Below are positions 1 through 15,000 of a stretch of 64,000 bases of DNA, piece after piece. Under the pieces are notes generated by a model. It was not told the origin of the DNA. It worked only from the letters and a program-made list of their open reading frames with translations, and ran no database searches. The position numbers and the translations under genes are program-made. How positions within the stretch are numbered: the stretch's first letter is position 1; each line of letters starts with the position of its first letter. This stretch comes from Bursaphelenchus xylophilus (lineage: Eukaryota > Nematoda > Chromadorea > Rhabditida > Aphelenchoididae): the NCBI GenBank assembly GCA_904066235.2, contig CAJFCV020000005.1:4335501-4399500 (forward strand), read 5' to 3'.

Positions 1-3000
1 TTTCGCCTTTTTTGGAGCCAAATTGCGCCCGTACCAGGCCGAACACTTTGATATTATATTAGGCACCGGTTTAAAAAAAATTAAGTTAGAGATGTCGGAG
101 TGAATTGACGAGACCTACACCATTTGAAATGGCACAGAATAAAATTTCAGATCCGCAAGTTTCGCCTTTTTTGGAGCCAAATTGCGCCCGTACCAGGCCG
201 AACACTTTGATATTATACCACTTACCGGTTTAAAAAAAATTAAATTAGAGATGTCGGAGTGAATTGACGAGACCTATACCATTTGAAATGGCACAGAACG
301 ACATTTCAGATCCGCAAGTTTCGCCTTTTTTGGAGCCAAATTGCGCCCGTACCAGGCCGAACACTTTGATATTATACCACTTACCGGTTTAAAAAAAATT
401 AAATTAGAGATGTCGGAGTGAATTGACGAGACCTACACCATTTGAAATGGCACAGAATAGAATTTCAGATCCGCAAGTTTCGCCTTTTTTGGAGCCAAAT
501 TGCGCCCGTACCAGGCCGAACACTTTGATATTATACTAGGCACCGGTTTAAAAAAAATTAAATTAGAGATGTCGGAGTGAATTGACGAGACCTACACCAT
601 TTGAAATGGCACAGAATAAAATTTCAGATCCGCAAGTTTCGCCTTTTTTGGAGCCAAATTGCGCCCGTACCAGGCCGAACACTTTGATATTATACTAGGC
701 ACCGGTTTAAAAAAAATAAAATTAGAGATGTCGGAGTGAATTGACGAGACCTATACCATACGAAATGGCACAGAATAAAATTTCAGATCCGCAAGTTTCG
801 CCTTTTTTGGAGCCAAATTGCGCCCGTACCAAGCCGAACACTTTGATATTATACTAGGCACCGGTTTAAAAAAAATTAAATTAGAGATGTCGGAGTGAAT
901 TGACGAGACCTATACCATACGAAATGGCACAGATTAAAATTTCAGATCCGCAAGTTTCGCCTTTTTTGGAGCCAAATTGCGCCCGTACCAGGCCGAACAC
1001 TTTGATATTATACTAGGCACCGGTTTAAAAAAAATTAAATTAGAGATGTCGGAGTGAATTGACGAGACCTATACCATACGAAATGGCACAGATTAAAATT
1101 TCAGATCCGCAAGTTTCGCTTTTTTTGGAGCCAAATTGCGCCCGTACCAAGCCGAACACTTTGATATTATACATACTAGGCACCGGTTTAAAAAAAATTA
1201 AATTAGAGATGTCGGAGTGAATTGACGAGACCTACACCATTTGAAATGGCACAGAATAAAATTTCAGATCCGCAAGTTTCGCCTTTTTTGGAGCCAAATT
1301 GCGCCCGTACCAGGCCGAACACTTTGATATTATACTAGGCACCGGTTTAAAAAAAATTAAATTAGAGATGTCGGAGTGAATTGACGAGACCTATACCATA
1401 CGAAATGGCACAGAATAAAATTTCAGATCCGCAAGTTTTGCCTTTTTTGGAGCCAAATTGCGCCCGTACCAGGCCGAACACTTTGATATTATACTAGGCA
1501 CCGGTTTAAAAAAAATTAAATTAGAGATGTCGGAGTGAATTGACGAGACCTACACCATTTGAAATGGCACAGAATAAAATTTCAGATCCGCAAGTTTCGC
1601 CTTTTTTGGAGCCAAATTGCGCCCGTACCAGGCCGAACACTTTGATATTATACTAGGCACCGGTTTAAAAAAAATTAAATTAGAGATGTCGGAGTGAATT
1701 GACGAGACCTACACCATTTGAAATGGCACAGAATAGAATTTCAGATCCGCAAGTTTCGCCTTTTTTGGAGCCAAATTGCGCCCGTACCAGGCCGAACACT
1801 TTGATATTATACTAGGCACCGGTTTAAAAAAAATTAAATTAGAGATGTCGGAGTGAATTGACGAGACCTATACCATTTGAAATGGCACAGAACGACATTT
1901 CAGATCCGCAAGTTTCGCCTTTTTTGGAGCCAAATTGCGCCCGTACCAGGCCGAACACTTTGATATTATACCACTTACCGGTTTAAAAAAAATTAAATTA
2001 GAGATGTCGGAGTGAATTGACGAGACCTATACCATTTGAAATGGCACAGAACGACATTTCAGATCCGCAAGTTTCGCCTTTTTTGGAGCCAAATTGCGCC
2101 CGTACCAAGCCGAACACTTTGATATTATACTAGGCACCGGTTTAAAAAAAATTAAATTAGAGATGTCGGAGTGAATTGACGAGACCTACACCATTTGAAA
2201 TGGCACAGAATAAAATTTCAGATCCGCAAGTTTCGCCTTTTTTGGAGCCAAATTGCGCCCGTACCAGGCCGAACACTTTGATATTATACTAGGCACCGGT
2301 TTAAAAAAAATTAAATTAGAGATGTCGGAGTGAATTGACGAGACCTATACCATACGAAATGGCACAGATTAAAATTTCAGATCCGCAAGTTTCGCTTTTT
2401 TTGGAGCCAAATTGCGCCCGTACCAAGCCGAACACTTTGATATTATACTAGGCACCGGTTTAAAAACAATAAAATTAGAGATGTCGGAGTGAATTGACGA
2501 GACCTATACCATACGAAATGGCACAGAATAAAATTTCAGATCCGCAAGTTTCGCCTTTTTTGGAGCCAAATTGCGCCCGTACCAGGCCGAACACTTTGAT
2601 ATTATACTAGGCACCGGTTTAAAAAAAATTAAATTAGAGATGTCGGAGTGAATTGACGAGACCTATACCATACGAAATGGCACAGAATAAAATTTCAGAT
2701 CCGCAAGTTTCGCCTTTTTTGGAGCCAAATTGCGCCCGTACCAGGCCGAACACTTTGATATTATACTAGGCACCGGTTTAAAAAAAATTAAATTAGAGAT
2801 GTCGGAGTGAATTGACGAGACCTATACCATACGAAATGGCACAGAATAAAATTTCAGATCCGCAAGTTTCGCCTTTTTTGGAGCCAAATTGCGCCCGTAC
2901 CAGGCCGAACACTTTGATATTATACTAGGCACCGGTTTAAAAAAAATTAAATTAGAGATGTCGGAGTGAATTGACGAGACCTACACCATTTGAAATGGCA

Positions 3001-6000
3001 CAGAATAAAATTTCAGATCCGCAAGTTTCGCCTTTTTTGGAGCCAAATTGCGCCCGTACCAGGCCGAACACTTTGATATTATACTAGGCACCGGTTTAAA
3101 AAAAATTAAATTAGAGATGTCGGAGTGAATTGACGAGACCTATACCATACGAAATGGCACAGAATAAAATTTCAGATCCGCAAGTTTCGCCTTTTTTGGA
3201 GCCAAATTGCGCCCGTACCAGGCCGAACACTTTGATATTATACTAGGCACCGGTTTAAAAAAAATTAAATTAGAGATGTCGGAGTGAATTGACGAGACCT
3301 ATACCATACGAAATGGCACAGAATAAAATTTCAGATCCGCAAGTTTCGCCTTTTTTGGAGTCAAATTGCGCCCGTACCAGGCCGAACACTTTGATATTAT
3401 ACTAGGCACCGGTTTAAAAAAAATTAAATTAGAGATGTCGGAGTGAATTGACGAGACCTATACCATACGAAATGGCACAGAATAAAATTTCAGATCCGCA
3501 AGTTTCGCCTTTTTTGGAGCCAAATTGCGCCCGTACCAGGCCGAACACTTTGATATTATACTAGGCACCGGTTTAAAAAAAATTAAATTAGAGATGTCGG
3601 AGTGAATTGACGAGACCTATACCATACGAAATGGCACAGAATAAAATTTCAGATCCGCAAGTTTCGCCTTTTTTGGAGCCAAATTGCGCCCGTACCAGGC
3701 CGAACACTTTGATATTATACTAGGCACCGGTTTAAAAAAAATTAAATTAGAGATGTCGGAGTGAATTGACGAGACCTACACCATTTGAAATGGCACAGAA
3801 TAAAATTTCAGATCCGCAAGTTTCGCCTTTTTTGGAGCCAAATTGCGCCCGTACCAGGCCGAACACTTTGATATTATACTAGGCACCGGTTTAAAAAAAA
3901 TTAAATTAGAGATGTCGGAGTGAATTGACGAGACCTACACCATTTGAAATGGCACAGAATAGAATTTCAGATCCGCAAGTTTCGCCTTTTTTGGAGCCAA
4001 ATTGCGCCCGTACCAGGCCGAACACTTTGATATTATACTAGGCACCGGTTTAAAAAAAATTAAATTAGAGATGTCGGAGTGAATTGACGAGACCTATACC
4101 ATTTGAAATGGCACAGAACGACATTTCAGATCCGCAAGTTTCGCCTTTTTTGGAGCCAAATTGCGCCCGTACCAGGCCGAACACTTTGATATTATACCAC
4201 TTACCGGTTTAAAAAAAATTAAATTAGAGATGTCGGAGTGAATTGACGAGACCTATACCATTTGAAATGGCACAGAACGACATTTCAGATCCGCAAGTTT
4301 CGCCTTTTTTGGAGCCAAATTGCGCCCGTACCAGGCCGAACACTTTGATATTATACTAGGCACCGGTTTAAAAAAAATTAAATTAGAGATGTCGGAGTGA
4401 ATTGACGAGACCTACACCATTTGAAATGGCACAGAATAAAATTTCAGATCCGCAAGTTTCGCCTTTTTTGGAGCCAAATTGCGCCCGTACCAGGCCGAAC
4501 ACTTTGATATTATACTAGGCACCGGTTTAAAAAAATTAAATTAGAGATGTCGGAGTGAATTGACGAGACCTATACCATACGAAATGGCACAGAATAAAAT
4601 TTCAGATCCGCAAGTTTCGCCTTTTTTGGAGCCAAATTGCGCCCGTACCAAGCCGAACACTTTGATATTATACTAGGCACCGGTTTAAAAACAATAAAAT
4701 TAGAGATGTCGGAGTGAATTGACGAGACCTATACCATACGAAATGGCACAGAATAAAATTTCAGATCCGCAAGTTTCGCCTTTTTTGGAGTCAAATTGCG
4801 CCCGTACCAGGCCGAACACTTTGATATTATACTAGGCACCGGTTTAAAAAAAATTAAATTAGAGATGTCGGAGTGAATTGACGAGACCTATACCATACGA
4901 AATGGCACAGAATAAAATTTCAGATCCGCAAGTTTCGCCTTTTTTGGAGCCAAATTGCGCCCGTACCAGGCCGAACACTTTGATATTATACTAGGCACCG
5001 GTTTAAAAAAAATTAAATTAGAGATGTCGGAGTGAATTGACGAGACCTATACCATACGAAATGGCACAGAATAAAATTTCAGATCCGCAAGTTTCGCCTT
5101 TTTTGGAGCCAAATTGCGCCCGTACCAGGCCGAACACTTTGATATTATACTAGGCACCGGTTTAAAAAAAATTAAATTAGAGATGTCGGAGTGAATTGAC
5201 GAGACCTACACCATTTGAAATGGCACAGAATAAAATTTCAGATCCGCAAGTTTCGCCTTTTTTGGAGCCAAATTGCGCCCGTACCAGGCCGAACACTTTG
5301 ATATTATACTAGGCACCGGTTTAAAAAAAATTAAATTAGAGATGTCGGAGTGAATTGACGAGACCTATACCATACGAAATGGCACAGAATAAAATTTCAG
5401 ATCCGCAAGTTTCGCCTTTTTTGGAGTCAAATTGCGCCCGTACCAGGCCGAACACTTTGATATTATACTAGGCACCGGTTTAAAAAAAATTAAATTAGAG
5501 ATGTCGGAGTGAATTGACGAGACCTATACCATACGAAATGGCACAGAATAAAATTTCAGATCCGCAAGTTTCGCCTTTTTTGGAGTCAAATTGCGCCCGT
5601 ACCAGGCCGAACACTTTGATATTATACTAGGCACCGGTTTAAAAAAAATTAAATTAGAGATGTCGGAGTGAATTGACGAGACCTATACCATACGAAATGG
5701 CACAGAATAAAATTTCAGATCCGCAAGTTTCGCCTTTTTTGGAGCCAAATTGCGCCCGTACCAGGCCGAACACTTTGATATTATACTAGGCACCGGTTTA
5801 AAAAAAATTAAATTAGAGATGTCGGAGTGAATTGACGAGACCTATACCATACGAAATGGCACAGAATAAAATTTCAGATCCGCAAGTTTCGCCTTTTTTG
5901 GAGCCAAATTGCGCCCGTACCAGGCCGAACACTTTGATATTATACTAGGCACCGGTTTAAAAAAAATTAAATTAGAGATGTCGGAGTGAATTGACGAGAC

Positions 6001-9000
6001 CTACACCATTTGAAATGGCACAGAATAAAATTTCAGATCCGCAAGTTTCGCCTTTTTTGGAGCCAAATTGCGCCCGTACCAGGCCGAACACTTTGATATT
6101 ATACTAGGCACCGGTTTAAAAAAAATTAAATTAGAGATGTCGGAGTGAATTGACGAGACCTACACCATTTGAAATGGCACAGAATAAAATTTCAGATCCG
6201 CAAGTTTCGCCTTTTTTGGAGCCAAATTGCGCCCGTACCAGGCCGAACACTTTGATATTATACTAGGCACCGGTTTAAAAAAATTAAATTAGAGATGTCG
6301 GAGTGAATTGACGAGACCTATACCATACGAAATGGCACAGAATAAAATTTCAGACCCGCAAGTTTCGCCTTTTTTGGAGCCAAATTGCGCCCGTACCAGG
6401 CCGAACACTTTGATATTATACTAGGCACCGGTTTAAAAAAAATTAAATTAGAGATGTCGGAGTGAATTGACGAGACCTATACCATACGAAATGGCACAGA
6501 ATAGAATTTCAGATCCGCAAGTTTCGCCTTTTTTGGAGCCAAATTGCGCCCGTACCAGGCCGAACACTTTGATATTATACTAGGCACCGGTTTAAAAAAA
6601 ATTAAGTTAGAGATGTCGGAGTGAATTGACGAGACCTACACCATTTGAAATGGCACAGAACGAAATTTCAGACCCGCAAGTTTCGCCTTTTTTGGAGCCA
6701 AATTGCGCCCGTACCAGGCCGAACACTTTGATATTATACTAGGCACCGGTTTAAAAAAAATTAAGTTAGAGATGTCGGAGTGAATTGACGAGACCTATAC
6801 CATACGAAATGGCACAGAATGAAATTTCAGATCCGCAAGTTTCGCCTTTTTTGGAGCCAAATTGCGCCCGTACCAGGCCGAACACTTTGATATTATACTA
6901 GGCACCGGTTTAAAAAAAATTAAGTTAGAGATGTCGGAGTGAATTGACGAGACCTATACCATACGAAATGGCACAGAATGAAATTTCAGATCCGCAAGTT
7001 TCGCCTTTTTTGGAGCCAAATTGCGCCCGTACCAGGCCGAACACTTTGATATTATACTAGGCACCGGTTTAAAAAAAATTAAGTTAGAGATGTCGGAGTG
7101 AATTGACGAGACCTACACCATTTGAAATGGCACAGAACGAAATTTCAGACCCGCAAGTTTCGCCTTTTTTGGAGCCAAATTGCGCCCGTACCAGGCCGAA
7201 CACTTTGATATTATACTAGGCACCGGTTTAAAAAAAATTAAGTTAGAGATGTCGGAGTGAATTGACGAGACCTGCACCATTTGAAATGGCACAGAATGAA
7301 ATTTCAGATCCGCAAGTTTCGCCTTTTTTGGAGCCAAATTGCGCCCGTACCAGGCCGAACACTTTGATATTATACTAGGCACCGGTTTAAAAAAAATTAA
7401 ATTAGAGATGTCGGAGTGAATTGACGAGACCTATACCATACGAAATGGCACAGAATAAAATTTCAGACCCGCAAGTTTCGCCTTTTTTGGAGCCAAATTG
7501 CGCCCGTACCAGGCCGAACACTTTGATATTATACTAGGCACCGGTTTAAAAAAAATTAAATTAGAGATGTCGGAGTGAATTGACGAGACCTACACCATTT
7601 GAAATGGCACAGAACGAAATTTCAGACCCGCAAGTTTCGCCTTTTTTGGAGCCAAATTGCGCCCGTACCAGGCCGAACACTTTGATATTATACTAGGCAC
7701 CGGTTTAAAAAAAATTAAGTTAGAGATGTCGGAGTGAATTGACGAGACCTATACCATACGAAATGGCACAGAATGAAATTTCAGATCCGCAAGTTTCGCC
7801 TTTTTTGGAGCCAAATTGCGCCCGTACCAGGCCGAACACTTTGATATTATACTAGGCACCGGTTTAAAAAAAATTAAGTTAGAGATGTCGGAGTGAATTG
7901 ACGAGACCTATACCATACGAAATGGCACAGAATGAAATTTCAGATCCGCAAGTTTCGCCTTTTTTGGAGCCAAATTGCGCCCGTACCAAGCCGAACACTT
8001 TGATATTATACTAGGCACCGGTTTAAAAAAAATTAAATTAGAGATGTCGGAGTGAATTGACGAGACCTACACCATTTGAAATGGCACAGAACGAAATTTC
8101 AGACCCGCAAGTTTCGCCTTTTTTGGAGCCAAATTGCGCCCGTACCAGGCCGAACACTTTGATATTATACTAGGCACCGGTTTAAAAAAAATTAAATTAG
8201 AGATGTCGGAGTGAATTGACGAGACCTACACCATTTGAAATGGCACAGAATGAAATTTCAGATCCGCAAGTTTCGCCTTTTTTGGAGCCAAATTGCGCCC
8301 GTACCAGGCCGAACACTTTGATATTATACTAGGCACCGGTTTAAAAAAAATTAAATTAGAGATGTCGGAGTGAATTGACGAGACCTACACCATTTGAAAT
8401 GGCACAGAACGAAATTTCAGACCCGCAAGTTTCGCCTTTTTTGGAGCCAAATTGCGCCCGTACCAGGCCGAACACTTTGATATTATACTAGGCACCGGTT
8501 TAAAAAAAATTAAATTAGAGATGTCGGAGTGAATTGACGAGACCTACACCATTTGAAATGGCACAGAACGAAATTTCAGACCCGCAAGTTTCGCCTTTTT
8601 TGGAGCCAAATTGCGCCCGTACCAGGCCGAACACTTTGATATTATACTAGGCACCGGTTTAAAAAAATTAAGTTAGAGATGTCGGAGTGAATTGACGAGA
8701 CCTGCACCATTTGAAATGGCACAGAATGAAATTTCAGATCCGCAAGTTTCGCCTTTTTTGGAGCCAAATTGCGCCCGTACCAGGCCGAACACTTTGATAT
8801 TATACTAGGCACCGGTTTAAAAAAAATTAAATTAGAGATGTCGGAGTGAATTGACGAGACCTACACCATTTGAAATGGCACAGAACGAAATTTCAGACCC
8901 GCAAGTTTCGCCTTTTTTGGAGCCAAATTGCGCCCGTACCAGGCCGAACACTTTGATATTATACTAGGCACCGGTTTAAAAAAAATTAAATTAGAGATGT

Positions 9001-12000
9001 CGGAGTGAATTGACGAGACCTACACCATTTGAAATGGCACAGAACGAAATTTCAGACCCGCAAGTTTCGCCTTTTTTGGAGCCAAATTGCGCCCGTACCA
9101 GGCCGAACACTTTGATATTATACTAGGCACCGGTTTAAAAAAAATTAAATTAGAGATGTCGGAGTGAATTGACGAGACCTACACCATTTGAAATGGCACA
9201 GAACGAAATTTCAGACCCGCAAGTTTCGCCTTTTTTGGAGCCAAATTGCGCCCGTACCAGGCCGAACACTTTGATATTATACTAGGCACCGGTTTAAAAA
9301 AAATTAAGTTAGAGATGTCGGAGTGAATTGACGAGACCTGCACCATTTGAAATGGCACAGAATGAAATTTCAGATCCGCAAGTTTCGCCTTTTTTGGAGC
9401 CAAATTGCGCCCGTACCAGGCCGAACACTTTGATATTATACTAGGCACCGGTTTAAAAAAAATTAAATTAGAGATGTCGGAGTGAATTGACGAGACCTAC
9501 ACCATTTGAAATGGCACAGAACGAAATTTCAGACCCGCAAGTTTCGCCTTTTTTGGAGCCAAATTGCGCCCGTACCAGGCCGAACACTTTGATATTATAC
9601 TAGGCACCGGTTTAAAAAAAATTAAATTAGAGATGTCGGAGTGAATTGACGAGACCTACACCATTTGAAATGGCACAGAACGAAATTTCAGACCCGCAAG
9701 TTTCGCCTTTTTTGGAGCCAAATTGCGCCCGTACCAGGCCGAACACTTTGATATTATACTAGGCACCGGTTTAAAAAAAATTAAATTAGAGATGTCGGAG
9801 TGAATTGACGAGACCTACACCATTTGAAATGGCACAGAACGAAATTTCAGACCCGCAAGTTTCGCCTTTTTTGGAGCCAAATTGCGCCCGTACCAGGCCG
9901 AACACTTTGATATTATACTAGGCACCGGTTTAAAAAAATTAAATTAGAGATGTCGGAGTGAATTGACGAGACCTACACCATTTGAAATGGCACAGAATAA
10001 AATTTCAGATCCGCAAGTTTCGCCTTTTTTGGAGCCAAATTGCGCCCGTACCAGGCCGAACACTTTGATATTATACTAGGCACCGGTTTAAAAAAAATTA
10101 AATTAGAGATGTCGGAGTGAATTGACGAGACCTACACCATTTGAAATGGCACAGAACGAAATTTCAGACCCGCAAGTTTCGCCTTTTTTGGAGCCAAATT
10201 GCGCCCGTACCAGGCCGAACACTTTGATATTATACTAGGCACCGGTTTAAAAAAAATTAAATTAGAGATGTCGGAGTGAATTGACGAGACCTACACCATT
10301 TGAAATGGCACAGAACGAAATTTCAGATCCGCAAGTTTCGCCTTTTTTGGAGCCAAATTGCGCCCGTACCAGGCCGAACACTTTGATATTATACTAGGCA
10401 CCGGTTTAAAAAAAATTAAATTAGAGATGTCGGAGTGAATTGACGAGACCTATACCGTACGAAATGGCACAGAATGAAATTTCAGATCCGCAAGTTTCGC
10501 CTTTTTTGGAGCCAAATTGCGCCCGTACCAGGCCGAACACTTTGATATTATACTAGGCACCGGTTTAAAAAAAATTAAATTAGAGATGTCGGAGTGAATT
10601 GACGAGACCTGCACCATTTGAAATGGCACAGAATGAAATTTCAGATCCGCAAGTTTCGCCTTTTTTGGAGCCAAATTGCGCCCGTACCAGGCCGAACACT
10701 TTGATATTATACTAGGCACCGGTTTAAAAAAAATTAAGTTAGAGATGTCGGAGTGAATTGACGAGACCTATACCATACGAAATGGCACAGAATGAAATTT
10801 CAGATCCGCAAGTTTCGCCTTTTTTGGAGCCAAATTGCGCCCGTACCAGGCCGAACACTTTGATATTATACTAGGCACCGGTTTAAAAAAAATTAAATTA
10901 GAGATGTCGGAGTGAATTGACGAGACCTATACCATACGAAATGGCACAGAATGAAATTTCAGATCCGCAAGTTTCGCCTTTTTTGGAGCCAAATTGCGCC
11001 CGTACCAGGCCGAACACTTTGATATTATACTAGGCACCGGTTCAAAAAAAATTAAGTTAGAGATGTCGGAGTGAATTGACGAGACCTACACCATTTGAAA
11101 TGGCACAGAATGAAATTTCAGATCCGCAAGTTTCGCCTTTTTTGGAGCCAAATTGCGCCCGTACCAGGCCGAACACTTTGATATTATACTAGGCACCGGT
11201 TTAAAAAAATTAAATTAGAGATGTCGGAGTGAATTGACGAGACCTATACCATACGAAATGGCACAGAATAAAATTTCAGATTCGCGAGTTTCGCCTTTTT
11301 TGGAGCCAAATTGCGCCCGTACCAGGCCGAACACTTTGATATTATACTAGGCACCGGTTTAAAAAAAATTAAATTAGAGATGTCGGAGTGAATTGACGAG
11401 ACCTATACCATACGAAATGGCACAGAATGAAATTTCAGATCCGCAAGTTTCGCCTTTTTTGGAGCCAAATTGCGCCCGTACCAGGCCGAACACTTTGATA
11501 TTATACTAGGCACCGGTTTAAAAAAAAATTAAATTAGAGATGTCGGAGTGAATTGACGAGACCTACACCATTTGAAATGGCACAGAATGAAATTTCAGAT
11601 CCGCAAGTTTCGCCTTTTTTGGAGCCAAATTGCGCCCGTACCAGGCCGAACACTTTGATATTATACTAGGCACCGGTTTAAAAAAATTAAATTAGAGATG
11701 TCGGAGTGAATTGACGAGACCTACACCATTTGAAATGGCACAGAATGAAATTTCAGATCCGCAAGTTTCGCCTTTTTTGGAGCCAAATTGCGCCCGTACC
11801 AGGCCGAACACTTTGATATTATACTAGGCACCGGTTTAAAAAAAATTAAATTAGAGATGTCGGAGTGAATTGACGAGACCTATACCATACGAAATGGCAC
11901 AGAATGAAATTTCAGATCCGCAAGTTTCGCCTTTTTTGGAGCCAAATTGCGCCCGTACCAGGCCGAACACTTTGATATTATACTAGGCACCGGTTTAAAA

Positions 12001-15000
12001 AAAATTAAATTAGAGATGTCGGAGTGAATTGACGAGACCTATACCATACGAAATGGCACAGAATGAAATTTCAGATCCGCAAGTTTCGCCTTTTTTGGAG
12101 CCAAATTGCGCCCGTAGCAGGCCGAACACTTTGATATTATACTAGGCACCGGTTTAAAAAAAAATTAAATTAGAGATGTCGGAGTGAATTGACGAGACCT
12201 ACACCATTTGAAATGGCACAGAATGAAATTTCAGATCCGCAAGTTTCGCCTTTTTTGGAGCCAAATTGCGCCCGTACCAGGCCGAACACTTTGATATTAT
12301 ACTAGGCACCGGTTTAAAAAAAATTAAATTAGAGATGTCGGAGTGAATTGACGAGACCTATACCATACGAAATGGCACAGAATGAAATTTCAGATCCGCA
12401 AGTTTCGCCTTTTTTGGAGCCAAATTGCGCCCGTACCAGGCCGAACACTTTGATATTATACTAGGCACCGGTTTAAAAAAAATTAAGTTAGAGATGTCGG
12501 AGTGAATTGACGAGACCTACACCATTTGAAATGGCACAGAATGAAATTTCAGATCCGCAAGTTTCGCCTTTTTTGGAGCCAAATTGCGCCCGTACCAGGC
12601 CGAACACTTTGATATTATACTAGGCACCGGTTTAAAAAAAATTAAATTAGAGATGTCGGAGTGAATTGACGAGACCTATACCATACGAAATGGCACAGAA
12701 TAAAATTTCAGACCCGCAAGTTTCGCCTTTTTTGGAGCCAAATTGCGCCCGTACCAGGCCGAACACTTTGATATTATACTAGGCACCGGTTTAAAAAAAA
12801 TTAAATTAGAGATGTCGGAGTGAATTGACGAGACCTATACCATACGAAATGGCACAGAATGAAATTTCAGATCCGCAAGTTTCGCCTTTTTTGGAGCCAA
12901 ATTGCGCCCGTACCAGGCCGAACACTTTGATATTATACTAGGCACCGGTTTAAAAAAATTAAGTTAGAGATGTCGGAGTGAATTGACGAGACCTACACCA
13001 TTTGAAATGGCACAGAATGAAATTTCAGATCCGCAAGTTTCGCCTTTTTTGGAGCCAAATTGCGCCCGTACCAGGCCGAACACTTTGATATTATACTAGG
13101 CACCGGTTTAAAAAAAATTAAATTAGAGATGTCGGAGTGAATTGACGAGACCTATACCATACGAAATGGCACAGAATGAAATTTCAGATCCGCAAGTTTC
13201 GCCTTTTTTGGAGCCAAATTGCGCCCGTACCAGGCCGAACACTTTGATATTATACCACTTACCGGTTTAAAAAAAATTAAATTAGAGATGTCGGAGTGAA
13301 TTGACGTGACCTATACCATACGAAATGGCACAGAATGAGATTTCAGATCCGCAAGTTTCGCCTTTTTTGGAGCCAAATTGCGCCCGTACCAGGCCGAACA
13401 CTTTGATATTATACCACTTACCGGTTTAAAAAAAATTAAATTAGAGATGTCGGAGTGAATTGACGAGACCTACACCATTTGAAATGGCACAGAATGAAAT
13501 TTCAGATCCGCAAGTTTCGCCTTTTTTGGAGCCAAATTGCGCCCGTACCAGGCCGAACACTTTGATATTATACTAGGCACCGGTTTAAAAAAAATTAAAT
13601 TAGAGATGTCGGAGTGAATTGACGAGACCTATACCATACGAAATGGCACAGAATGAAATTTCAGATCCGCAAGTTTCGCCTTTTTTGGAGCCAAATTGCG
13701 CCCGTACCAGGCCGAACACTTTGATATTATACTAGGCACCGGTTTAAAAAAAATTAAATTAGAGATGTCGGAGTGAATTGACGAGACCTATACCATACGA
13801 AATGGCACAGAATGAAATTTCAGATCCGCAAGTTTCGCCTTTTTTGGAGCCAAATTGCGCCCGTACCAGGCCGAACACTTTGATATTATACTAGGCACCG
13901 GTTTAAAAAAAATTAAATTAGAGATGTCGGAGTGAATTGACGAGACCTATACCATACGAAATGGCACAGAATGAAATTTCAGATCCGCAAGTTTCGCCTT
14001 TTTTGGAGCCAAATTGCGCCCGTAGCAGGCCGAACACTTTGATATTATACTAGGCACCGGTTTAAAAAAAAATTAAATTAGAGATGTCGGAGTGAATTGA
14101 CGAGACCTACACCATTTGAAATGGCACAGAATGAAATTTCAGATCCGCAAGTTTCGCCTTTTTTGGAGCCAAATTGCGCCCGTACCAGGCCGAACACTTT
14201 GATATTATACTAGGCACCGGTTTAAAAAAAATTAAATTAGAGATGTCGGAGTGAATTGACGAGACCTATACCATACGAAATGGCACAGAATAAAATTTCA
14301 GACCCGCAAGTTTCGCCTTTTTTGGAGCCAAATTGCGCCCGTACCAAGCCGAACACTTTGATATTATACTAGGCACCGGTTTAAAAAAAATTAAATTAGA
14401 GATGTCGGAGTGAATTGACGAGACCTATACCATACGAAATGGCACAGAATGAAATTTCAGATCCGCAAGTTTCGCCTTTTTTGGAGCCAAATTGCGCCCG
14501 TACCAGGCCGAACACTTTGATATTATACTAGGCACCGGTTTAAAAAAAATTAAGTTAGAGATGTCGGAGTGAATTGACGAGACCTACACCATTTGAAATG
14601 GCACAGAATGAAATTTCAGATCCGCAAGTTTCGCCTTTTTTGGAGCCAAATTGCGCCCGTACCAGGCCGAACACTTTGATATTATACTAGGCACCGGTTT
14701 AAAAAAAATTAAATTAGAGATGTCGGAGTGAATTGACGAGACCTATACCATACGAAATGGCACAGAATGAAATTTCAGATCCGCAAGTTTCGCCTTTTTT
14801 GGAGCCAAATTGCGCCCGTACCAGGCCGAACACTTTGATATTATACTAGGCACCGGTTTAAAAAAAATTAAATTAGAGATGTCGGAGTGAATTGACGAGA
14901 CCTATACCATACGAAATGGCACAGAATAAAATTTCAGACCCGCAAGTTTCGCCTTTTTTGGAGCCAAATTGCGCCCGTACCAGGCCGAACACTTTGATAT

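Noticed and set aside
7113..7382. Open frame of 89 codons in the satellite (also at 9179-9448 and 10450-10719)
   Set aside because: The unit length is divisible by three, so frames persist by arithmetic; neighbouring units break them through A-run length changes and there is no coding constraint.
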